DNA from: an uncultured Roseiflexaceae bacterium
Lineage (GTDB): Bacteria > Chloroflexota > Chloroflexia > Chloroflexales > Roseiflexaceae
Direction of reading: 5' to 3'
Length of the DNA stretch: 64,000 bases
NCBI GenBank assembly: GCA_937988885.1
Contig: CALKHR010000080.1
Coordinates: forward strand, 124,001 to 188,000
Of this stretch, positions 25,099-36,041 are shown one piece after another. Under the pieces are notes generated by a model. That model saw only the letters and a program-made list of their open reading frames with translations. It was not told the DNA's origin and did not search any database. Every line of letters begins with the position of its first letter. Position 1 is the first letter of the stretch. The translations under genes and the position numbers were made by a program.

Positions 25099-26412
25099 TC
25101 AGATTGCAGGTGCGAGAGCAGGTTCTTCCGCCTGCGGGTCCTCCTGTTGAGTATGTTCACGACCTAAGGATACAAGCGCACTCTGTAGATCGCGGTAGGT
25201 GTTGAGTGTGTCGAGTTCGAGGCCGAGGCCCACCACGGCTTGGGCGACTTCGGGGCGGATGCCAACGAGGGCCACTTGTGCGCCAAGCAGGCTGCTGGCT
25301 TGTACGACTTGGAGCAGGGCGCGGGCCACTTGGCTGTCGATAACGGGCACTCCGCTGATATCGAGGATGAGGCGGGTTGCTTTGGAGGTTTCGAGCGCTT
25401 CGAGCGCACGGCTTTGCACTTGGCGCAGCCGCGAGGTGTCGAACGCGCCGATCAGCGGGAGGATGAGCGTTTGTTCGTCCACCGGGATCACCGGGATGCT
25501 CAACTCGCGGATGACGTTCTGTTGTTGTTCGATGGTCGCGAGTTGTTGGGCGACTTGTGCGTGAGCGGCTTCGGCATCGGCGCGCGCGGCCTCGACAATT
25601 TCGAGGTGCACCAATGAGCTTTGCTGATGCTTGATTTTAGCCGCCATTAGGTTGAAGGAGGTGCAGAGGTCGCCTACTTCGTCGCTGCGTGTGACTTCCA
25701 CGCGAGTGTCGAGGTCGCCTTGGGCGAATCGTTTGATGCCTTCCGTCAGGCGGCGCAGCGGTATACCGATCGTGCGGAAGATCATGGTCTGCATCAGCAC
25801 GATCAGACCAATGATTAGAACGCCGATGGCGGTGACGAGGCCGATCAAGCGGGCGTTGCGTTCAGTGATGTGTGTTTGCTGCTCCTCAACGAGCTGTTGG
25901 ATTTTGCTGGTGAGATCTTCGGATGTCTCGTTAATTTGTGCGATGACTTGCTGAGCCTGTTGCCATGTTTGCTGTTGCTCGTTGCGCTCGTCTGGGGTTG
26001 CGCCATTTTGGAGCTGCTCAAAGCCAATCAATAACCGCTCGGAGATCTCTTGGAAGGCAAGGAAGGTTGCTCCGAGTTGTTCGATCTCGCGCCCAACTTC
26101 TTCATTTAGCTCCTCTTCGATGCTCAGCTGGCGCAACTCTTCGAAGTGTTGTTGGAACGTTTCGTTGTGATGGTCGTATTCTTCGCGCGATACCCGGGCA
26201 GTGAGCATCGAGAGGCTGAGATCGAACGCGTTGTGTTGCACTTCGGAGTTGAGTTGCTGCGCCTGCTGCGCTGCTACGTAGAGGTTATTCTGATGCGCTA
26301 TTAAGCTATTGAGATTGGCACGCTCAAACAATACCATGGTGATGAGTGCCAGCACGATGACTATAATTAAGGCGCTGTTCAGGATCAAGCGCGTCTGAAT
26401 CTGCGAGAACAT
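25099..26412 (-). CDS. membrane sensor with HAMP and STAS domain (RsbR-like), second copy
   Basis: Paralogue of the protein at 9544-11139, with the same plan. ATG 26412 follows GGGAG; the 437-residue protein has a membrane helix near residues 8-30, a Gln/Glu-rich helical outer segment of about 150 residues, a second membrane helix (GLVTAIGVLIIGLIVLMQTM), a HAMP domain (RLTEGIKRFAQGDLDTRVEV), a short coiled coil and a C-terminal STAS domain with LPLIGAFD and LDISGVPVIDSQVA. The Ser in the last motif is at the usual phosphorylation position. The outer domain is shorter than in the first copy. A Pro/Glu/Ala-rich tail follows. Partner kinase not seen. Confidence 0.82.
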   Translation of the reverse strand: MFSQIQTRLILNSALIIVIVLALITMVLFERANLNSLIAHQNNLYVAAQQAQQLNSEVQHNAFDLSLSMLTARVSREEYDHHNETFQQHFEELRQLSIEEELNEEVGREIEQLGATFLAFQEISERLLIGFEQLQNGATPDERNEQQQTWQQAQQVIAQINETSEDLTSKIQQLVEEQQTHITERNARLIGLVTAIGVLIIGLIVLMQTMIFRTIGIPLRRLTEGIKRFAQGDLDTRVEVTRSDEVGDLCTSFNLMAAKIKHQQSSLVHLEIVEAARADAEAAHAQVAQQLATIEQQQNVIRELSIPVIPVDEQTLILPLIGAFDTSRLRQVQSRALEALETSKATRLILDISGVPVIDSQVARALLQVVQASSLLGAQVALVGIRPEVAQAVVGLGLELDTLNTYRDLQSALVSLGREHTQQEDPQAEEPALAPAI

Positions 26413-26885
26413 CGTTATTCTCCCGATTATATGCTGCCAACCTCTCCTCACTGAGCCTAGTGTTTATGCGGCTGGCGAAAAAAAGGTACTGCAAAGCAAG
26501 CTCATCACTGCCCGTATGACTGGTAAGCGTGACGATTGTTCAACAGACTTGGTTGATCCAAAGGGTCTACTACATTATTGGATCAGAATAGATTGGTTTG
26601 TTGTAGTGTACCGAGGTTAGCGTTTAGATGCTGTACAAGATTGTAACTAATTTATGAATATTTCGCAATATACGGGATTTTGATGCGCATTCTGGCTGCA
26701 TGGCGTTGAAATGTTACCATGCCTCGTAGTTAGGGGGCGTCTGGCGTTGCGGTCGATTCCCAAGCCAGTGTTGGGAGGCGGGTAATGTCAGAGGATTGGT
26801 TGAGCCTGGGTTGCAAGCTCCGTGGGGTATCGGTGCGCCACAACATGCAGCGCACCGATGCTCCTTCGTTGCCCATCGAGCGGGA
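26413..26885. other. intergenic region with one hairpin
   Basis: About 470 bp without a supported gene between the nitroreductase stop and the STAS sensor start, both on the minus strand. It contains a perfect 10-bp hairpin (ATCGGTGCGC / GCGCACCGAT, 26829-26859), probably the nitroreductase terminator, and an AT-rich part that probably carries the sensor promoter. Confidence 0.45.
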
Positions 26886-27401
26886 TTATGATTTGTTCGG
26901 GGTCTTCTGTCCAAACCGTTCGCGATGCAGGATGTCTCCGAGCGGTTTGCGGCGTTTGCGACCTTTGCCGATGTTTTTGGTGGGGTAGCCAAACGGCAGG
27001 ATTGCCAAGAGATCGAGGTCGTCGGGTATGCCGAGCAGCGGTTTGAGGCTGTCTGGTCCCATGAAGCCGACCCAGTTTGAGCCGACGCCTTCATCCCAGG
27101 CGGCCAGGAGCATCGACTGAATAGCGCGGCTACCGTCGGAGACGGCGAACGGCGTGCGTTCGATGACGACTGCGATGGCGAACGGGGCTTGCGCCAAGTA
27201 CCGACCTGTTGGGGTGTTGGCTGCCAGGGTTTGGAGCAACTCTCGATCTTGGATCAGAATGAAATGCCAGGGTTGTTCGTTTTTGGCGCTACCAGTGAGC
27301 CATCCCGCTTCGATAATCCGTTGTATGGTTGCAGCAGGCACGGGACGGTCTTGATATTCGCGCACTGCTAGCACGCTGCGAATGGTCTCGAACACTTCCA
27401 T
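26886..27401 (-). CDS. nitroreductase-family FMN protein
   Basis: Short nitroreductase-fold oxidoreductase, 171 residues. The start METVFETIRS-like pattern (here MEVFETIRSVLAVREYQDRP) carries the FMN-binding Arg region, followed by GSAKNEQPWHFILI, typical for FMN contacts, then AIQSMLLAAWDEGVGSNWVG and LLAILPFGYP. The C-terminus is basic (GKGRKRRKPL) and shorter than in classical NfsA/NfsB, as in the small F420/FMN subgroup. A dimeric NAD(P)H-dependent reductase is expected; the substrate is not known. It may share a transcript with the Gam-like gene, 27 bp upstream on the same strand. Confidence 0.85.
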   Translation of the reverse strand: MEVFETIRSVLAVREYQDRPVPAATIQRIIEAGWLTGSAKNEQPWHFILIQDRELLQTLAANTPTGRYLAQAPFAIAVVIERTPFAVSDGSRAIQSMLLAAWDEGVGSNWVGFMGPDSLKPLLGIPDDLDLLAILPFGYPTKNIGKGRKRRKPLGDILHRERFGQKTPNKS

Positions 27402-27428
27402 AGTGGTATCCTTCTGTTGAAGGGCCGA

Positions 27429-27821
27429 TCAGCCCTTCTCTTTGATGTGCCGCAGGGCGACACTCGGCTCGCCTTCCTTTCGAAAAGCGATGATTTCGGG
27501 GTGTCGCTCGGCGTAGGCGTCGAGGCGTTTTGTATCCCATGTGACGCGGCCTCGGTTGTAGACCGCTTGAATTTCGAGACCTTTGACACTTTGGCCGTAT
27601 GCGAGCACATCTTGGCGAATTTCTTCTTCGAGGTCGCGGGTTCGTTCTTCAACAGCTTCGAACAGTGGCTCAAATTCGGCGCTGAGCGCATCGAGTTCGG
27701 CCTGGACGGATTGCAGGATCGCTGCGCGGCGTGTCTCGTAATCGGCGCGAGTGAGCTCGGCGGCGGTGCGTAGTTCGGCGAGTTCGTCGAGCTTGGCAGC
27801 AATAGAACGAGCCATCGACAC
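27429..27821 (-). CDS. coiled-coil protein resembling phage host-nuclease inhibitor Gam
   Basis: A 130-residue protein with a long N-terminal coiled coil (about residues 5-75, rich in Glu, Ala, Leu and Arg) and a C-terminal part with VYNRGRVTWDTKRLDAYAER and RKEGEPSVALR. That C-terminal pattern is one I associate with Gam-like and related phage proteins that bind DNA ends. GTG 27821 sits 7 nt after AAGGAG and is preferred to the TTG at 27827 or ATG at 27815. No other phage gene is adjacent, although a tRNA gene, a common integration site, lies about 150 bp upstream. It may be a domesticated phage gene or a remnant. Confidence 0.6.
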   Translation of the reverse strand: MSMARSIAAKLDELAELRTAAELTRADYETRRAAILQSVQAELDALSAEFEPLFEAVEERTRDLEEEIRQDVLAYGQSVKGLEIQAVYNRGRVTWDTKRLDAYAERHPEIIAFRKEGEPSVALRHIKEKG

Positions 27822-27880
27822 GATCAAGCTCCTTTCGCTAGGTGGTTAGGGTGGAGGAGTGTGATGTTGGGTGTGGGAAC

Positions 27881-27917
27881 AAAAAACGACCAAGCAGCAA
27901 GCGGCTACTTGATCGTT
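27881..27917 (-). terminator. Rho-independent terminator of tRNA-Pro
   Basis: On the minus strand a 14-bp stem (AACGATCAAGTAGC / GCTGCTTGGTCGTT, two G-U pairs) with a CGCTT loop runs into TTTTTT. It lies 50 bp after the 3' end of the tRNA. Confidence 0.8.
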
Positions 27918-27966
27918 TATTGGTTCTCACATGGTGCGCTTGCTGGGCAAGTGCTGGATAGTGAGT

Positions 27967-28043
27967 TGGTCGGGGCGACTGGATTCGAACCAGCGGCCTC
28001 CTGAACCCCATTCAGGTGCGCTACCAGGCTGCGCCACGCCCCG
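27967..28043 (-). tRNA. tRNA-Pro (anticodon GGG)
   Basis: 77 nt including an encoded CCA. The acceptor stem is CGGGGCG/CGCCCCG with discriminator A, the D arm is GCGC-AGCCTGGTA-GCGC, the anticodon stem CCTGA/TCAGG encloses ATGGGGT with GGG at 34-36, and the T arm is CTGG-TTCGAAT-CCAG. All stems pair fully. Confidence 0.95.
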
Positions 28044-28148
28044 TACATCTCACAGACAGGGAGCATTATAACGCAGCCTGCTCGCTTCGTCAATTCCGAT
28101 ACACTTGACGGTGCTGAAAGCGCTAGAACACGCGCCGTTTCCGCCTGT

Positions 28149-30203
<2,055 letters not shown>

Positions 30204-30609
30204 GATTGCTTCCTAAACCTAAACAATGTTGTGATAATGGTATGCTTGTTTTGAAGCACAAAAAGGTTCGTTTGATAGTTTTTGGCTCCGTTTTAAGGGA
30301 ATCTCGCTCATTCAATCATTTAGACGGTAAATGCAACCTAGTAGCAGTGTTCATGCGATACTAGGTCCATGCCTACTATCAAGACGTAAAAACGTGGTAG
30401 CAATCATTATACCCGGTTATTACAAAGATGTGATACCATTTCAAATCTAATATATTTAGTAGTGCCTTGTGAACTTGTTGCAGCTTTTGCTCCGCTAGCT
30501 GCTCCAACATCCTCCAAATCACCTATCGATTGGATATGCCGCGTTTGGGCGCGCCGAGCCATGGTATAATCCAAGCTGCGATTCCCCATAGCGAAGGCAA
30601 AAGGTGGTT
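30204..30609. other. divergent intergenic region with a dyad and a promoter
   Basis: About 400 bp between the cyclase (minus) and the FAH-family gene (plus). It holds an 8-bp inverted repeat, ACCTAGTA at 30336-30343 and TACTAGGT at 30359-30366, and an extended -10 box at 30562-30570. No gene is supported here. Confidence 0.5.
30562..30570 (+). promoter_or_regulatory. extended -10 promoter of the FAH-family gene
   Basis: TGGTATAAT, an extended -10 element, 40 bp before ATG 30610; the -35 region (around 30542) is poor, as tolerated with an extended -10. Confidence 0.5.
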
Positions 30610-31629
30610 ATGCGCCTAGTTAGTTTTCACTACATCGATGGTTCTCCCCGTGCCGGTGTGCTGCTTGGCGGAATGGTGATCGACCTCGCCGCCGCTGCGC
30701 CACTCGTATTCGAGGAGAGCGAGGGTCAAGCCTGGCAGTTGATCGATATCCTACGCGGCGCCCCGGACGGTATGGGCCTGGATGGCGCTGCCGAGATCGC
30801 CGCTGCCGCACTCGATCAGCTTGGCATCACCAGTGCCGAGGAGTTCGCCGATGAGGGGGTGTCCGGCGGCTTTTCTGGCCCGATCACGATCGGCGGGATC
30901 GAGATGTTCCTGCCGCTCGATGAAGTGCGTCTGCTGGCGCCGCTGCCGCGCCCGAACAGTTTGCGCGATTTCTACACCTTCGAGCAGCACGTCGAAACCG
31001 CCTACCGCTTGCGCAACCGCCCTGTGCCACCCGCTTGGTACGAGTTGCCAGTCTTCTACTTCGGCAATCATACCGCCATCTACGGTCCCGACGCGGATGT
31101 GCCGCCGCCGCGCACCAAAGCGCTCGACTATGAGTTAGAGCTTGCCTGTGTGATCGGTCGGCCCGGGCGCGATATCCTGGAGGAGGACGCGGGGGACTAC
31201 ATCGCTGGCTATATGATTATGAACGACTGGAGCGCCCGCGACCTGCAGCGCGAGGAGATGACGGTCGGGCTTGGCCCTGCGAAGGGCAAAGATTTCGCCA
31301 CCTCGCTCGGCCCCTGGCTGGTGACGCCCGACGAGCTTGAGGAGTTCGCGCTGGGTGACGACCGCTACAACCTGACGATGGTCGCCCGCGTCAACGGCGT
31401 CGAGCGGTCACGCGGCAATGCCCGCGATATGTTTTACTCCTTCCATCAACTGGTGGCGCACGCCTCGCGCGATGTGACGCTGGAGCCTGGCGATGTGCTC
31501 GGCAGCGGCACCGTTGGCACTGGCTGTTTGCTGGAGTTGACGGCTGGGCAAGGCCCCTGGCTTGAGGAGGGTGATGTCGTTGAGCTTGAGATCAGCGGGC
31601 TGGGTGTGCTGCGCAACCGCATAATGTAG
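30610..31629 (+). CDS. fumarylacetoacetate hydrolase family protein
   Basis: FAH-fold metal-dependent enzyme acting on 2-keto acids or acylpyruvates. ATG 30610 follows AAGGTGG; an in-frame GTG at 30604 is too close to it. The N-terminal 95 residues form the small domain; the catalytic core shows NSLRDFYTFEQHVETAY, DYELELACVIGRPGRDI with two metal-binding Glu, MIMNDWSARDLQREEM with the Asp, and GPAKGKDFATSLGPWLVTPD. GSGTVGTGCLLEL closes the active site. The 339-residue length is that of the longer FAH-like group. The substrate cannot be derived; no aromatic-degradation genes are nearby. Confidence 0.88.
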   Translation: MRLVSFHYIDGSPRAGVLLGGMVIDLAAAAPLVFEESEGQAWQLIDILRGAPDGMGLDGAAEIAAAALDQLGITSAEEFADEGVSGGFSGPITIGGIEMFLPLDEVRLLAPLPRPNSLRDFYTFEQHVETAYRLRNRPVPPAWYELPVFYFGNHTAIYGPDADVPPPRTKALDYELELACVIGRPGRDILEEDAGDYIAGYMIMNDWSARDLQREEMTVGLGPAKGKDFATSLGPWLVTPDELEEFALGDDRYNLTMVARVNGVERSRGNARDMFYSFHQLVAHASRDVTLEPGDVLGSGTVGTGCLLELTAGQGPWLEEGDVVELEISGLGVLRNRIM

Positions 31630-31692
31630 CCCGAGAGGAGCAGAGATGCTTGGTGCGGGCTGGCATCATCCACGCAGCGCCAACACAAAACC

Positions 31693-33906
31693 ATGGGCCG
31701 TTTATCGATGACTCGCAGCCTTGTGCTGCCCGTATGTTTGCTACTTTTGTTGTTTGTGGGCTGCACGCCCGCCGCCGAACCTACTGCGCCAACGCCTTCG
31801 TCTCCACCCGCCACGGTTGCGCCGACCGCCACACCCGTGCCGACTCCCGTCAGCACCGCCACGGCCAGCCAGTTATTCCAAGACTTTTTGGCACAGCATA
31901 GTCAGGTCAGCCGCCAACTGGGCGCGTCACGCGGCGCGCTGATCTGGCTCGATGGGCAGCCCGCGCAGTTGTTCGAGCGGGGCCTGCTGTCGGTGGATGC
32001 CAGCGGTGTGTTCAGCGATACTATCGAGACGCTGCCCGCCGAGGTGACGACGCTGAAACCCGCCTCCTGGCATGCGACCCTGAGCGCACCGCCGATTGTC
32101 GAGCCGCTGCTGCCGTTCACCATCACGCTCTCAGTGCCCGGTTACACTGGCCCCGCCGAACTGCGCTTGTACGATCAGCAACTGCGCCCGGCTGGGGTGT
32201 GGCCCGCCGAGATTCGCGATGGTGCTGCGATCATCACTGTTGAGGGGCGCGGCGCGTTGGGCCACCAGAGCGGGTTGCTGCTGATTGATGGCGAACTGGC
32301 TGGCGTTGCCCGTCGGCTGTTCGAGCTAGATGCGCAAACCACGGTGCAGACGGGCCAGCCGCGCTTCGATACGCTCTACCCGCAGATCAAGGCGTTTATG
32401 GAGCAGGATGTGACGGCCTACGAGCTAGATGGCTATGCGGTGCGCGGCTACCGCTCGCCCGACAACAACCTGCTCTGGCTGCGCGATCACACCTACCAGG
32501 CCCGCGCGTTTCGGTACTTCGAGACCGATATGACTAGCCTGATCGACGCGTTCCGGCGTGCTCAGCGCCCCGATGGTAGCTTCCCCGATTATCTGGCCCG
32601 TCCCGAACACCAAGTCGATTACAAGCGGCTGGAGGTGGAGGCCGATGTCGAGTACCTGTTCGTTCAGGCGGTCTACGAAGCCTGGCAAGCCACCGGCGAC
32701 GATGCGTGGCTGAAGCAGAACTTGGAGGCCATGCGGCGTGCGCTCGCCTACACGATGAGCGATCCGCTGCGTTGGGACGCCGAGCTGCAACTGGTGAAGC
32801 GGCCCTACACCATCGACACATGGGACTTTGAGTACGGCCCGACTACGCGCGATCCCACCACTGGACAACCCGCGCCCCGTCACTGGATCGACGAGCGGAC
32901 GATCTGGGGCATCTTCCACGGCGATAATACCGGATTAGCGTTTGCGTTGCGCCTGATGGAGCGGATCGAGCAGCGCGTCGGCGACAGCGAACGGGCCAAG
33001 CAGTACCGGGCCGCTTCGGATGGCGTGATAGAGCGCTTGAACGCGCTCAGTTGGAACGGCAACTTCTTCACGCATTTCGTGCCGTTGGAACCGTTCGATG
33101 TGCCCGGCGTGGACGAATCGCGCCAACTGAGCCTTTCGAACGCCTACGCCCTGAATCGCATGGTGTTGAAGCGCCAACAGAATCGGGCGATCATCGAGGA
33201 GTACTATCGGCGCGGCCAAGAGCGGGGGGACACCTTCGCCGAATGGTACAGCATCGATCCGCCCTTCCCCGCTGGCTCCTACGGCATGGCCGGGCGCTTG
33301 GGCGAGAACCCGGGCGAATACGTGAACGGCGGCATTATGCCGCTGGTTGGCGGCGAACTGGCCCGTGGTGCGTTCCGCTACGGCACCGAGCGCTACGCCT
33401 TCGAGACGCTGGCGCGCTACGCCGAACTGCTCAGCCTGACGGGCGAGAGCTACTTGTGGTACTACCCGGCGGGCAACCCGGGCAAATCCTCAGACGATAC
33501 GCTGCCTACCGATGGCTGGGGCTCTTCGGCGATGCTCGGCGCGCTGATCGAGGGCGCGGCGGGGATCGTCGATCAGGCGTCGCGTTACCGCGCGATCTCG
33601 CTCAGCCCGCGCTGGTCCGCCACCGACGACGTGAACGAGGCGCGGGTGGTGGCCCGCTACGCCGCATCGGACGGCTACGTGGCCTACCGCTGGCAGCGCA
33701 AGCCGAACCAGTTGCGGCTAGAGTTCACCAGCACATCGGAGCAGACAGAACTGCGGCTGTTGTTGCCCGCTGGCGTGAAGCGCGCCGCCGAGGTGACGCT
33801 GGACGGCGTGCCGCAGGAATATGGGATCGAGGATATCTACGGCAGCCGCTACGTCGAACTAGAGGTGGCGCAGGGCAGCGGTACGTTGCTGGTGCGGTGG
33901 GAGTGA
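31693..33906 (+). CDS. secreted lipoprotein with (alpha/alpha)6 glycosidase-like domain
   Basis: An N-terminal hydrophobic segment ends in a lipobox (LLLFVGC), so the mature protein is likely lipid-anchored outside the membrane. A Pro/Thr-rich linker (about 30-60) follows, then a beta-rich domain to about 220 and an (alpha/alpha)6 barrel with NNLLWLRDHTYQARAFRYFE, RPDGSFPDY, TWDFEYGPT, WYSIDPPFPAGSYGMAG and a C-terminal beta domain. The barrel resembles amylo-alpha-1,6-glucosidase/GH63-type six-hairpin enzymes; DWD- and TWD-type acids are present, but catalytic residues cannot be fixed. Start undecided between 31693 and ATG 31708; neither has an SD. It follows the FAH gene by 63 bp. Confidence 0.78.
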   Translation: MGRLSMTRSLVLPVCLLLLLFVGCTPAAEPTAPTPSSPPATVAPTATPVPTPVSTATASQLFQDFLAQHSQVSRQLGASRGALIWLDGQPAQLFERGLLSVDASGVFSDTIETLPAEVTTLKPASWHATLSAPPIVEPLLPFTITLSVPGYTGPAELRLYDQQLRPAGVWPAEIRDGAAIITVEGRGALGHQSGLLLIDGELAGVARRLFELDAQTTVQTGQPRFDTLYPQIKAFMEQDVTAYELDGYAVRGYRSPDNNLLWLRDHTYQARAFRYFETDMTSLIDAFRRAQRPDGSFPDYLARPEHQVDYKRLEVEADVEYLFVQAVYEAWQATGDDAWLKQNLEAMRRALAYTMSDPLRWDAELQLVKRPYTIDTWDFEYGPTTRDPTTGQPAPRHWIDERTIWGIFHGDNTGLAFALRLMERIEQRVGDSERAKQYRAASDGVIERLNALSWNGNFFTHFVPLEPFDVPGVDESRQLSLSNAYALNRMVLKRQQNRAIIEEYYRRGQERGDTFAEWYSIDPPFPAGSYGMAGRLGENPGEYVNGGIMPLVGGELARGAFRYGTERYAFETLARYAELLSLTGESYLWYYPAGNPGKSSDDTLPTDGWGSSAMLGALIEGAAGIVDQASRYRAISLSPRWSATDDVNEARVVARYAASDGYVAYRWQRKPNQLRLEFTSTSEQTELRLLLPAGVKRAAEVTLDGVPQEYGIEDIYGSRYVELEVAQGSGTLLVRWE

Positions 33907-34481
33907 GGGCGGATGATCGCTCACAAAACGTGTCGTTTTCGCCGCGCGTCATTCCTCATTCCATAGGTTTCCACTTCCCTCGGAAAGGTGATGAGGATGC
34001 GCGATACCTCGCAGCGCGTCCTCATCACAACAAACGCAATGCGCCTGCGATAAACTGTGTTTCGCAGTGCAGCGATACCTCACTGATGGTACCCTCCAAC
34101 ACTTCACATTGGCCCTCCGGATCGCGAATCGCGATGTTGGGCTATCTAGTGATGTATGCTGAACGATGCTCTTTTGAGTTGTCCGGTTTTCCGATTGCGA
34201 TTTTGTGATACAAACGGTATTTGCAACACTACAAATATTTAGGATGAATATTCGTTTATTTGCTTTTCGTCGTCGGTGTACGGTATAGTATAGAAGACAA
34301 AGATCGCAACTGAACCACTGATTGTCGCGCATTTGGAGGTATGAGTTTCCAAATGTTATCAATGTTGCGGTAAGTTGATTATTTTTAGCAAGAAACATAA
34401 CTTGCAATAGAGAGATGCTATACGTGTAATTGTGGCTGATTTCACTGCAAACGAATCAATTACACGATCAACAGGTGTGAA
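33907..34481. other. intergenic region with a strong hairpin
   Basis: 575 bp before the response regulator gene. A minus-strand ORF of about 150 codons spans most of it, but it is Cys-, His- and Arg-rich with no ribosome site and no recognisable motif, so I do not call it. Apart from the hairpin at 33988-34028 and AT-rich promoter-like DNA after 34200, nothing is recognised. Confidence 0.45.
33988..34028 (+). terminator. terminator hairpin of the lipoprotein gene
   Basis: 15-bp stem, GTGATGAGGATGCGC with GCGCGTCCTCATCAC (one G-U pair), 11-nt loop, 80 bp after the stop codon. No T run follows. Confidence 0.5.
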
Positions 34482-34859
34482 ATGGCCCATATCCTAGTAG
34501 TTGAAGATGATGAGAATATCGTGCGGCTGCTCCAGATCCGTCTTGAGCAAGTCGGCCACTCAATTACGGCGGTGATGAACGGTCGTGACGCGATCGCAAA
34601 GGCCCGCGAGCTCCTGCCGGACGTGGTGCTGCTCGATGTGATGCTGCCCGAGATGAACGGCCTGGAGGTTGCGAAGCGTTTGAAGCACGATCCGCTCACG
34701 AAGCATATTCCGGTCATTATGCTGACGGCTCGCTCGGAGGGCTCTTCGGTGATGGCTGGTTTGGATGCAGGGGCCAATGCGTATCTGGTGAAGCCGATAC
34801 ATTTCCCCGATCTCATTCGGCGGATCGAGAACTTCGTCAAACACGCCGCGGTGGTGTGA
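34482..34859 (+). CDS. single-domain response regulator (CheY-like)
   Basis: A receiver domain with no output domain, 125 residues. Acidic pocket E8-D9-D10 (LVVEDDENI), phospho-acceptor Asp in VVLLDVMLPEMNG near residue 53, Thr in IMLTARSEG and Lys in YLVKPIHFPD. All catalytic residues are intact, so it should be phosphorylated by a histidine kinase encoded elsewhere and act through protein contacts, for instance on motility or a phosphorelay. An AGGTG lies before ATG 34482. It is followed by a strong terminator, so it forms a single-gene unit, convergent with the MBL-fold gene. Confidence 0.92.
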   Translation: MAHILVVEDDENIVRLLQIRLEQVGHSITAVMNGRDAIAKARELLPDVVLLDVMLPEMNGLEVAKRLKHDPLTKHIPVIMLTARSEGSSVMAGLDAGANAYLVKPIHFPDLIRRIENFVKHAAVV

Positions 34860-34880
34860 TCCTTCTCGCTTAACAGGAAT

Positions 34881-34915
34881 AACGGCGGTGGGCTACAAAC
34901 CCGCCGCCGTTTTGT
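34881..34915 (+). terminator. Rho-independent terminator of the response regulator gene
   Basis: 12-bp stem AACGGCGGTGGG / CCCGCCGCCGTT (one G-U pair) with a 7-nt loop followed by TTTG, 21 bp after the stop codon. Confidence 0.75.
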
Positions 34916-34940
34916 ATGCCCCAAGCACGTTGCTTGTGCG

Positions 34941-35951
34941 CTAAATACGCCGATAGCGCGGCGCAATGCGTTCATCCTGCGCGACCTGTTCGAGATTCGC
35001 GATAGCAAGCTCGCCGCGCTGGTCGAGATACTCGATATGCGCGCCGATCTCCTCGATCGCCAGCAGGGTGTGGTACTCCTGCACGTGAGCATAGACGATC
35101 TGCGAGAGTTCGTGGATGGTGCGTGGTTCCGCGCAAGCCGTCAGGACGCGATCGAGTTTGCGGCGATGCGATGCCTCGATCTGCTCCACGCGGGCCATCA
35201 AGTCGTCGATCGGCCCTTCGTGTCCGCCGAGCGTCAGGCGGATTCCTGGCATGGCTGCGATCTGCTGAAGCGAGTGCAGATAGTGGTCGAGTCCAGTGGA
35301 GGCGGTGATGCTCTCTGGCGCCAGATGCGGCGTTGTGCGGGCCAGGATGTGATCGGCGCTCAACAGCACATCATCGATGTGCAGGCAGATCTGGCCGGGG
35401 CAGTGGCCGGGCACGTGGTAGATGCGGAATCGTCCATCGAGCAGGTCGCCGTGGCGCAGCGTCGTCGCCACCTCCACCGAGTGGAACAACCCCTTGCTCA
35501 AGCCGTACAGGCCCATCAGTTCGGCGTGGCGCTGCTGATCGACCCCGGCGCGCCAAAGGTAGCTCGAAAGCGCACGGCTGGTGAGCGTGAGCCGTTCCTC
35601 GTAGTTGATCAGCACGCGCCGATCAAATTCGTGCACTGCGATGGGCGCATTGGTAAGCGTGCGCACCTCGTTGAGGCCGCCGAAGTGGTCGATATGCGCG
35701 TGTGTGATCACGATGCGATCGAGGTCGGCCCAATCGATCGACTCATTCCAATCCTCGCGGAGCGCCGCCATACCGGCGCGCAGATACTCATTACTCTTGC
35801 CCAAGCCGCTGCCAGTATCGATCAGCGCGGCGTAATCGTCGGCGATCACAACATAAATATTCGCATCAAGTGTGGTGAATACGGGCACTGTGATGCTGTA
35901 AATGCGCGCGCCACCCGATGTATCGTAGCGCGTTATGTTGGAGGATGCCAT
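34941..35951 (-). CDS. MBL-fold metallohydrolase with C-terminal helical domain
   Basis: Metallo-beta-lactamase-fold hydrolase of 336 residues. The dinuclear metal site is shown by VITHAHIDHFGG (HxHxDH), the His in HVPGHCPGQICLH, the Asp in LLSADHILA and the late His in TLGGHEGPID. The order fits the glyoxalase II-like/LACTB2-like group, whose C-terminal domain of winged-helix type is present from about residue 265. A thioesterase, lactonase or nuclease-like activity is possible. ATG 35951 is preceded by AGGAGG. The gene is alone, convergent with the response regulator, and the next gene upstream (BTAD regulator) is on the same strand about 90 bp away. Confidence 0.87.
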   Translation of the reverse strand: MASSNITRYDTSGGARIYSITVPVFTTLDANIYVVIADDYAALIDTGSGLGKSNEYLRAGMAALREDWNESIDWADLDRIVITHAHIDHFGGLNEVRTLTNAPIAVHEFDRRVLINYEERLTLTSRALSSYLWRAGVDQQRHAELMGLYGLSKGLFHSVEVATTLRHGDLLDGRFRIYHVPGHCPGQICLHIDDVLLSADHILARTTPHLAPESITASTGLDHYLHSLQQIAAMPGIRLTLGGHEGPIDDLMARVEQIEASHRRKLDRVLTACAEPRTIHELSQIVYAHVQEYHTLLAIEEIGAHIEYLDQRGELAIANLEQVAQDERIAPRYRRI

Positions 35952-36041
35952 ATGTAGACCTCCTGATAGTTGAGGGCGTATTTCATCATCCGTGTAGTAT
36001 ATCTGCTGAGCGTCGGGTTGGCGCGCTGAGTTTGGAGGATG

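Noticed and set aside
33949..34407. 152-codon minus-strand ORF in the gap after the lipoprotein gene
   Set aside because: No ribosome site, unusual Cys/His/Arg composition, and it overlaps a terminator hairpin.
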